Assembly (NCBI GenBank): GCA_012845835.1
Contig: JABAKD010000005.1
Coordinates: forward strand, 13,887,205-13,951,204
Origin: Undaria pinnatifida
Lineage: Eukaryota > Sar > Phaeophyceae > Laminariales > Alariaceae
Length of the DNA stretch: 64,000 nucleotides
Direction of reading: 5' to 3'
Shown: positions 57,501 through 64,000 of the stretch, piece after piece
How the letters are laid out: each line of letters opens with the position of its first letter
How positions within the stretch are numbered: position 1 is the stretch's first letter
The notes under the pieces: model-generated
The model's input: only the letters and a program-made list of their open reading frames with translations
What the model was told of the DNA's origin: nothing
The model's database searches: none
Translations under genes and position numbers: made by a program

Positions 57501-58691
57501 TACCCTCCGTTGGACGTGCCACAGCACTAGTTGAAAGGGCACGGCTCCGCAAGGCGCTGTGCTGACCTGCAGACCAATAGCTGGGCTGAGCTGAGCCGGG
57601 CGTGCATTGGTTTTACTAAAAAAATGTAGTTTTTACAAACCTGCTGCAGTCGTAGCGTTACCTTGTACATTATTTTGAATAATAGGTGGCTGGACGTAAT
57701 ATTTAATACCGCAAACCACGCAGCCCCTCACAGTACGCCACAGCACAGTAGTACCGCGCAGAGCGGCAAGGCACGGTTCCGCACGGCTCTGCACTGCTGA
57801 GCGAAGCTGAGATGAAGAGACCAGATGATCTCAACGTGGACGTGGTATGACAGGACTAAGTTCAGGTAAACCCAAAAAGGCGGGGAAGAAGGCAATAAAA
57901 ACCCAGACAGTTCGGCAAGTAATCGAATGAGGTGTTGTTCAAGTGGGGCGTCTTGAGAGCTCAGGGATGTACCACCAGAACCGGCTCAACAAAACACAAC
58001 CATAAGCGAGTTTGTGTTTGTTGTGAAATGCTTGATACCTACAGGTTTCCCGGTGACTGTGCAACGGTCAACTAACTTTGATCAAAGTGAAATTTAGGTT
58101 GACGGCTATTGCGCGATCCCAGGCGTAGGGCTTCAGTCGTTACCATACCACATGCGTTAGAGCGGTGTCATGGTCACGCATGGCCCGCACATTTTAAACA
58201 GTGCACGCGTCATGGAGGGTGCGGCGATCAAATCGCTCGACCCCCTCCACAGGGGTTCTCAGACATTCCAACTACTGGCTAAATAGTGCCAGTCGCCGCA
58301 GCAGTGCCGAAAAAGCCATTTATTACGGAAAGGAACCACTTGCAGTGGTAGTAGCGTGCTGAGCATTACCTAATTCCGCAGTGGTGCCAAATTTTTGCTG
58401 GCGCATTCCCGCACTGCCGAAGGGCCCCTAAGGTACTCAAACACATGTATGTTTTCAATCATCGCACGTGATTTGTGTGTTTCACGCTCTCTTGTCAATA
58501 ATAAATCCCGATGTTACCGACGTGATTGCTCTTCGTAACTCCCACTATTAATGACGCGCACGAATAATGCCGGGCCCACCGCATGATACCGTTAACGTTT
58601 GCTTGACCAGGGCGGGCGGCGTATGGCCGGGTGCTACATTGGCAAGGATGATGCAGACTCCGAGGCCCGCATGAAGGGCTATCAGCTCTGA
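48294..58691 (+). CDS. Gamma-butyrobetaine/trimethyllysine dioxygenase-family 2OG-Fe(II) oxygenase, 6 exons
   Basis: Predicted to hydroxylate a trimethylammonium substrate using 2-oxoglutarate, O2 and Fe(II), as in carnitine synthesis. Whether it acts on gamma-butyrobetaine or trimethyllysine cannot be decided. Exons: 48294-48524, 50062-50802, 53835-54044, 55693-55793, 56727-56820, 58611-58691; 1458 nt, 485 residues, all phases consistent. The N-terminal domain has LSWVDGHESQFSLKWLRD. The iron ligands are H311 and D313 (LPLHTDHAF) and H453 (NNHRALHGR); R462 is the likely 2OG Arg. VDD...YRAPLDYL and the C-terminal RRMAGCYIGKDD also fit the family. Oddities: a Ser/Pro-rich insert at about residues 205-240, and no Cys ligands for the usual N-terminal zinc. 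No mitochondrial presequence is obvious. Introns contain family C copies and a pogo-like element. Confidence 0.9.
48957..49416 (-). mobile_element. Family C element, copy C7, in gene 2 intron 1
   Basis: Reverse copy with the full set of landmarks: CCGTCAAATTTATCCCCTTG, C-tracts at 49021-49060, ACCAGGCCCCCACGTCCTTC, TATAGTTTCCGCGCACAGAC, TGTAAGGGGAGTCGCCGACC, GCGCGATCGGAGTATCACAC, ending AGATGGAGTGTATTTTCATT. This is the best copy for defining the family. Confidence 0.75.
50062..50802 (+). CDS. Gene 2 exon 2, catalytic core with HxD
   Basis: ACAG acceptor, GTAAGC donor, phase 0 at both ends. Begins VDTLSIPND, the expected continuation of QRN. Contains LKSHGIALVREVP and GGLPLHTDHAFVSETPGLQ with the HxD motif. 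The open frame starts upstream at 50002, but that part is intron. The frame continues into the next intron to 50949. Confidence 0.88.
51105..52093. mobile_element. 989-bp pogo/Tc1-mariner-like element flanked by TA
   Basis: TIRs CAGTCGTCCCCGCTTTAAAG and CAGTCGACCCCGCTTTAAAG (right end read inward) continue as ACGC on both sides and are bordered by TA (51103-51104 and 52094-52095). The CAGTCG start and TA target are typical of pogo-class elements. No DDE transposase is encoded; the 105-codon frame at its left has no motif. It is non-autonomous and lies in gene 2 intron 2. Confidence 0.85.
51179..51206. repeat. Interstitial TTAGGG telomere-like repeat
   Basis: Four perfect GGGTTA units inside the pogo-like element, close to its left end. 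Confidence 0.9.
52250..52437 (+). mobile_element. Family C element, copy C8, in gene 2 intron 2
   Basis: Forward start portion: AAAATACACTCCAGCTGTGA, TTCGTCGAAACTCATCTTTG, GGATATAGGTCGGCGACTCC, CAGGATGATTTTAGTCAGTC. Truncated after that. It is inverted relative to C7. Confidence 0.75.
52545..52606. repeat. Degenerate TTAGGG-like tract
   Basis: Variants GCGTTAGGGTTAGTGGTAGC and GGGGTAGGTTAGGGTTAG, a decayed relative of the telomere-like repeat 1.4 kb upstream. Confidence 0.65.
53835..54044 (+). CDS. Gene 2 exon 3
   Basis: GCGCAG acceptor, GTATGA donor, phase 0. Encodes VFSCQVPASKGGASTYLDGF and AVAERLRKENPQAFEFFTTT, matching the family block GGxSxxVDGFxxAExLRxExPxAF. Confidence 0.88.
55693..55793 (+). 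CDS. Gene 2 exon 4
   Basis: 101 nt, CCAAAG acceptor, GTGCGC donor, phase 0 to phase 2. Encodes VRYHEQYRAPLDYLSTDDID and RFYEHHKSLMAIM. Confidence 0.85.
56727..56820 (+). CDS. Gene 2 exon 5, distal iron His
   Basis: 94 nt, TTGAAG acceptor (completes the Arg codon from exon 4), GTATGC donor, phase 0. Encodes EPSMVESILLGPGDTVIFNN then HRALHGRESYE. Confidence 0.85.
58611..58691 (+). CDS. Gene 2 exon 6, C-terminus
   Basis: 81 nt after a GACCAG acceptor. Encodes GGRRMAGCYIGKDDADSEAR and MKGYQL with a TGA stop. It matches the family C-terminal motif RHLxGCYxDxDD. The preceding intron (56821-58610) contains no better candidate. Confidence 0.82.
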   Translation, partial: GGRRMAGCYIGKDDADSEARMKGYQL

Positions 58692-59448
58692 GCAACGAGA
58701 TCCCAAGATACGACACAAGTTGCGATAAGAGAAGCAGTGGCTTACCTGGACAAGGGCATGTTGAGTTAGACGATATTCAAGCCGTCAGTGGACGAAATAA
58801 GTTGATCTGTACGACAACCCTCCCCCCAGCCGCCCACACACATCGACCATGCTATGGTTTCGTTCGTCATATTGACGTCTCAGATACTGGTCTGGGGACA
58901 TTTGGGTTTTCAAATTGTACTCGGAACCATTCTTGATACTGGTATATTATTGATACGGGTTTGAGTCTTCTTGGGGTGGATGGCTATCCACGTCGAGACA
59001 GTCGTTCATTATGCGATACGACCCTGACTTCGGTGGAATGGTGCTGTCCGTACACGTGACATGATTGGCACGGCATATCCCTTCCTGAGTTGTTTATTGT
59101 AATATAATATGTTAGTTAGTTTCTGTATCTTGTCTGTTTGGTGGAGATACAATGCTTATTTATTCTCCCTTTTGTTCGACGTCACGGAAGCAAGTCGGGC
59201 AAATATAAAGCTTTTATCATTTCAGTAGTTTACCTTGAAACGATGCTCGTATAGGTCCGGAGCCGGAGGTGCTGGGGAGTTTTGCGGTGACTGATTCTTC
59301 GATAGCTCCCCCCAAATATAACGAGAGATATCCCACATTGAACGTTTCATGGCTGGCCGACACGAGGAAGGATGCTATGAAAATATGTCTTCCAACATTC
59401 CCTTGTTTGAAAAGAACTATCGAACAATGACGCGGCGGTCGCAAGGGG
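58692..59448. other. Downstream of gene 2, nothing recognised
   Basis: About 750 bp that should include the 3' UTR. AATATAA-type motifs near 59101 are possible but unproven polyadenylation signals. Confidence 0.4.
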
Positions 59449-59450
59449 CA

Positions 59451-59660
59451 GTGTACTTCAGGAGATACGGCCGGGAGCTAGTTACAAAACCAGCAACTTT
59501 TTATAGGGAAGTTGGGGGGGCTAGCGTAGAACGACTTCTGTGTCGGAGGGGAATGTGCCGCTTAGGCAGCGTATTCAGAAGCTGGAAAAGCAAATTGACG
59601 CGGCGACATCGACAAGACTTGCGGAGGAGGAAACGGTTAAGGAAAATATGATATATGTGT
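59451..59660 (+). repeat. Dispersed repeat G, copy 2, with a coiled-coil-like frame
   Basis: GTACTTCAGGAGATACGGCC and GGGAGCTAGTTACAAA match 31372-31410. Downstream, one frame reads PLRQRIQKLEKQIDAATSTR and LAEEETVKENM (59560-59651), a coiled-coil-like heptad pattern. It is not open upstream without a splice. This may be an exon or a transposon fragment. Confidence 0.4.
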
Positions 59661-61178
59661 ACCATAGTAGTACGTAGAACGGGGTATGAGTTACTTGGTG
59701 GAGCATTTATATAATTTCGGCTATTTGGTACGAAACAGAGAGATGTGTAGAGGTATATTCATCTTTGTCCATGGTAGAGGTGGGATGATTGTCACTTCAA
59801 CTTTTGCGGGCTACCCATCTGTTGCTTCAACACCGGGCGTGATATAAAGGAGCAGCAATTCAACAGCAATATTATCTCCGGTACGACTGCATCATGCCGC
59901 GCAAGAACACGACCCCTATTGCATGACGGCCACATTGTGGTGCGTTTTGATGTTTGGTTTTCGGGGATTTTGTCGCTGCTATCGTGGAAACGGGATGTTT
60001 GTTTCTTGATCTACCATGAGGTGATAACATATGGTTGGGCGCATTGTTTCCGTTGGGCAGAAGGAGGGATGAAACCGCACACTCTGCGTACATTGCGATC
60101 AGAGGATGCTGCCGCTGCCGAGCACAGCGCGGGGATTGATCGTGTTCGGGTAAATCAATATTCAGACGTAGGGTATGAATTTTTCATATTATATTTTGCA
60201 TTAGAGATGCGTTGCAGGAACGCGTGAGCTGCTTGGATGTTGTTTGCCGAGCAGGGAGGAAGGGGGGGTGGGGGGTTGAGTAATCGGCGTACACGGCAAC
60301 CAGAACGTTCGTGACGTCCAAACCAACCGATGAGGAAGTCGTGATGCCTTCGAAATCATGCATAATCTCTGATGCAGAAAATTGACGTTCAGGTTCCTGT
60401 GAGATAAGACTAATGGCATGCGCGTGGCTAACGACCGCAATGACATCGGGGGGAAGAGAGGGCTATACACCAAATTGTCTCCCGGTTTACGAACAAGTGG
60501 AAGGGTCCCGCTTGCCGACTGATGTGTAGTGTTACGTGAGGTCTAGGATGACTAACTTTACGGCCAACTGGCATGTTTCCCCACACGGCATGCGATAATT
60601 CTACGACGGGAAGCCAATGCGGTACGGTGTCTTATAATTGATTAGCAAATACTAGACATGATTTGAGCGATCGGTATCAATTTGTTTAGTTTTGATTGAC
60701 ATTGATTCAATGAGGTCAGGACGTTTCAGAGCGGTATGAGTAGTGGGGTCCAACTTGAAGTTATGCACTTATGCGAACTGTGCATACAATGTATCGTTAG
60801 TGGCGTTAAAAACGTAATTATACTTGGATGCTAACTCTGCACACGATGCCACTTGTCTGAGGTCTACCTCTGGTGTAGTAGTGGTTACGTGTGCGAGTGC
60901 TTTCTCTATCGATTTTGCTAAGATGCAGACATGCGTTGCGCTTTCGATGATGGAAACGGGGTGTGGTCAATGGAGGGGCCGGAGTTTTAACACGTGCATC
61001 GGCAGAGTGACCTGCTGATTTTCTCATCAAAATGTTGAACACGGAAGCGTTTCGCCGGTTGCAATTACTCAAGTGAAGTATCTAGCAGTGTTGCCGCAAG
61101 AGTTCGATTTTGTGTTTCCATTAGAGTTGTTTTTTGCGGGAGGCGAGTTGTTGTTTTGATTTTTGTTGTTCAGCAACG
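59661..61178. other. Intergenic, no gene recognised
   Basis: Short frames on both strands with no motifs. No repeat related to the other families was noticed. Confidence 0.45.
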
Positions 61179-61445
61179 ACCCAGGCTACGGTAGGGGGGT
61201 CCCCTTTTGGGCCTTTTATTTCAGTGGCTAGGGGTCACTCGCGCGAGTAACCCCTATGTTACTATGCGATCTTGTGTTTTCTTCATGTTTTACATTGACG
61301 AAATCAATCCGCAATGCAAAGGTGATCTAAGCTGCGCCAAAACAGGTGCCTAAACCAATTTCATCCGTGACGTACACAGCCACTCGTGCGAGTGGCTCAA
61401 ACACAACAGTGAAAATGGGGGTACCCCCCCTACCGTAGCCTTGGT
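61179..61445. mobile_element. 267-bp MITE, copy 2
   Basis: Same orientation and exactly the same length as the element at 703-969, with long identical stretches (for example the block ACGAAATCAATCCGCAATGC). TIRs ACCCAGGCTACGGTAGGGGG / ACCAAGGCTACGGTAGGGGG are nearly perfect. No clear target duplication remains. No gene is nearby. Confidence 0.8.
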
Positions 61446-61589
61446 CGCACACAACACAGGAATCGACATACCAGGTGTTGAAAGTTTAGGTGAAGACGGT
61501 GTTACTGATTCTATTCGACGTTTTCGTCAGCAAATTCTCGTCCGTTGGATTCCTTCCTTCCCGGAGCAGCTGTCTTGAAATATGTTAGA

Positions 61590-61990
61590 AATAATGGGAA
61601 AGCCAAGTTGAGTTATGAGATCGACCAACACTTTTTTCTTTGTCAAGACTCAGCTTTACGACATGCCTGTGATACTTAGATCGCGCGTGTTACGGGTTGT
61701 GGATGCCCTCGTGAAGGGTTCAGGTCAGTGACTCCCCTGCTAATGCCAGGGTCAAGAGGACAAACACGTTCACCCTTGCCCTGCACGTTGAAACTGTATA
61801 ACGCGCATTGAGTGGGACACAACCAGACATATGTGGAATTCAGTATGCATGAAGCAATAAGCGTTACAGTTAGTTGAGTTAACTTTTGGAGTGGAGCACC
61901 TGGGTCTTCACTAGTTGGTACGCGAGTTCCGTGTACTCCCCGTCAATGTCCCAGGCTATTTGCTGTCCAGCCCATGCCTGATTCTGGGGT
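61590..61990 (+). repeat. Diverged family C relative, duplication unit 1
   Basis: TTGAGTTATGAGATCGACCA, GATACTTAGATCGCGCGTGT, TTCAGGTCAGTGACTCCCCT and GCCAGGGTCAAGAGGAC parallel family C landmarks and are repeated about 1.09 kb downstream, together with ~150 bp of following sequence (GAGCACCTGGGTC...GGTTGGTAC-like). Confidence 0.65.
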
Positions 61991-62679
61991 TGTTAGTGGT
62001 GTAGAGTCATGATGGAACATGCGGTCGACGCTGATCGCTTTTGTTCCGAAGTTATATCTCCCCTACGCTTGATCACATTGCGAAGGCATACTCATACACC
62101 TGTATTGGTCGAATGAAGACCGACGACTTAGATTTGGCGTTCTGCACCAGGCGTCGGGCGGTGCAACCTTGATCGTTAAGCTATTCGAACGCCCATCACA
62201 CACGTGACCAGGGGATGCACAAACTTAAGCCTGGATCCAAGACCCCAGAACCGTGCACTCCAGAGATAGAAGGTGTTGCACTGTCACTGACTGCTCAGAG
62301 GGGCGTGTCGCGGAACATGCAGTTTTTTGTATAGCCCAAATAGGTCGCGTGGTCATTTCTGGTTGGAGCACCTGCAGGCCATAAGTTTTATCTCTCCTGT
62401 GTAAAGGTGTTGGGGAGAGTCGGAACTCGTATCTCTAAAACCACGAAACGACTTCGTTCATTCATTATGCAAGCAAATTCAACTGTTTGAATATCAATAG
62501 GGACCGCAGCCAACAAGATTTTGTCGGATGGGTCGATTCCTCCCCATAATCGACGAGTTAGAAGGGGCATCACTACAAACGTGAGCCGTAGAGGGCCATC
62601 GGGTTTATCGGGACACTCGGGCTACCGCGGCCAGCACTGGGCTCTTGACATAATATTTGAAAATGAGAAATTTCACCTC

Positions 62680-63050
62680 ATCATCTGTGAGATCGACCAA
62701 AAACTGTTTTTTTCAAATCAAAACTCTGCTTTACGATTGCATGTGATACTTCGATGGTGCGTGTTTGGGGTGTGTATACCCTCGTGAAGGATACAGGTCG
62801 GTGACTCCCCTGCTAATGCCAGGGTCAACAGGACTAAGACGTTCAGCCTTGTCCTGCGCACGGAAACTGTATAACCGGCATGAGGGGGGCAAAAACAGAC
62901 ATCATCTGAAGAATGCAGCATGCATGCATGAAACAACTATGTATTAGAGCGTTATTACATAACTTTGGAAGTGGGCTACCTTGGGTCCACCGGGTTGGTA
63001 CACAAGATATTGTGTACTTACAACAAACGGATCACAGGTGGCCTACAAAT
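62680..63050 (+). repeat. Diverged family C relative, duplication unit 2
   Basis: ATCTGTGAGATCGACCAAAA, GATACTTCGATGGTGCGTGT, ATACAGGTCGGTGACTCCCC, GCTAATGCCAGGGTCAACAG and GAAACTGTATAACCGGCATG align with 61600-61830. GGGTTGGTACACAAGATATT corresponds to the region after unit 1. Confidence 0.65.
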
Positions 63051-64000
63051 CGCTCATCTTGGAGGCTGTTCCCACCGTTCGTGTAGACCTACCGCGGCGG
63101 CATTCACTTTCCCTGGGTCCTCCCTCTCGTATGATTCTTCCTGGCCTCGGTGTTTGTATTGTGACCTCAGTATAGCGGGATTTGTGCGGAAAGTTCGGTT
63201 GTCGGGATCTGGCGATTCTAATATCGCCACAGGCACGTAGCGGGTGTTCGAGCCATACAGTGCAATAGGGCGCAGCATGCATACGGTACGGTTGACATAC
63301 ATGCACAGGAATGATGCGTGACAGTGTAAAGGGGTTCAGTATTTCTGTCTTCCATTCGCCGTTCTTGGAAGAACACATGGTTGGTATGCGGTGTATGAAG
63401 GATTATGAACCCGTCAAGATACGACCTTCGATATCCTCCAAACCCCATCGGCAACCGCTGCTACCTACGAGAGGGCAGCAGGGAGCCTCCGGCATCCCGA
63501 TCCGGACCAACGCTCAAGGCCGTCGCCATATAGCTTGTTACGGACAGCTATACACATCACGGTATTCCTAGTATCCTGAAATCAAGGCGCGGTAGCACCC
63601 ACCAAGCCAATCACCGTGAGACGAAAATGCAAGTCGTGGCGCCCCAGCTTCTGTGACTCAACATACTCTCCTCCATCCCCCAAAATTGCCCCCCTGTTTC
63701 GGCGAACGGTTCCCGCAGACGACGGTAAACCGACGATCTTGAAACTTCCTTTCTCTGCCAGGAAACGGCATGCGCAAACGGTCCACAAAACGGACTGTCT
63801 TGAGTCTTCTCTTTCCTTTCACAACCCAGTAGATGGAGCAAGTACTCGTGTGCACCCCTTCGGGTTGGACCACGCCAAACAGTGTAAGGCTGTTGAGGAA
63901 GGTCCTTGCTAATCTTGTGGTCGATTCTTTGTTCGATTACATGTCCTCCGAAAAAATATGTCCATGTTCCTCGGGACAAAATCGCCCTATTATGTTTGCG
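63051..64000. other. Right end of window, no gene recognised
   Basis: Overlapping frames on both strands (for example 63616-63912 plus and 63611-63979 minus) are of moderate length but show no family motif, and none has convincing splice support. Confidence 0.45.

Overview
The window is eukaryotic nuclear DNA, most likely from a brown alga or a close photosynthetic stramenopile. I infer this from three things. The gene at the left has the stramenopile combination of polymorphic-outer-membrane-protein (POMP) type beta-helix repeats, a Cys-rich module and a multi-helix membrane C-terminus. Introns are numerous, 1-5 kb long, with GT(A/G)AG donors and CAG acceptors. The transposon set is varied: a Ty3/gypsy chromovirus, LINE tails, long-TIR elements and a pogo-like element. 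TTAGGG-type repeats also occur. No species can be named from the sequence alone.

Only two genes could be built with confidence, both on the + strand and both spliced. Gene 1 (37-19438, 5' end outside the window) is a POMP/right-handed beta-helix receptor-like membrane protein. Ten exons can be joined in frame. The first five are 81-84 nt, each starts and ends in phase 1, and each encodes one repeat. Gene 2 (48294-58691, complete, six exons, 485 residues) is a gamma-butyrobetaine/trimethyllysine dioxygenase-family 2-oxoglutarate oxygenase, a carnitine-pathway type of enzyme. Its HxD...H iron site is intact, but the usual N-terminal cysteine zinc ligands are missing.

The rest is mostly repeats. 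Gene 1 introns carry a 267-bp MITE (second copy at 61.2 kb), a ~180-bp satellite array and a decayed chromovirus. The 29 kb between the genes is a transposon nest. It holds diverged ~120-bp tandem repeats (20.4-23.2 kb), a foldback element (23.7-24.8 kb), 3' ends of a LINE with (CAA)n tails, a SINE-like family sharing that 3' end, a 974-bp element with ~275-bp TIRs and a second copy, and a G/C-tract-bearing ~450-bp family that is often found in head-to-head pairs. Gene 2 introns hold two further copies of that family and a 989-bp pogo/Tc1-like element flanked by TA. The right end (58.7-64 kb) has a MITE copy and a ~1.09-kb-spaced direct duplication but no recognised gene.

Most long open frames in the window overlap repeats or microsatellites and are not presented as genes. 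I saw no tRNA, rRNA, CRISPR or bacterial-style operon. Nothing I can defend as a new enzymatic or defence system is present. The most informative observations are the exon-per-repeat architecture of gene 1 and the LINE/SINE and long-TIR families.
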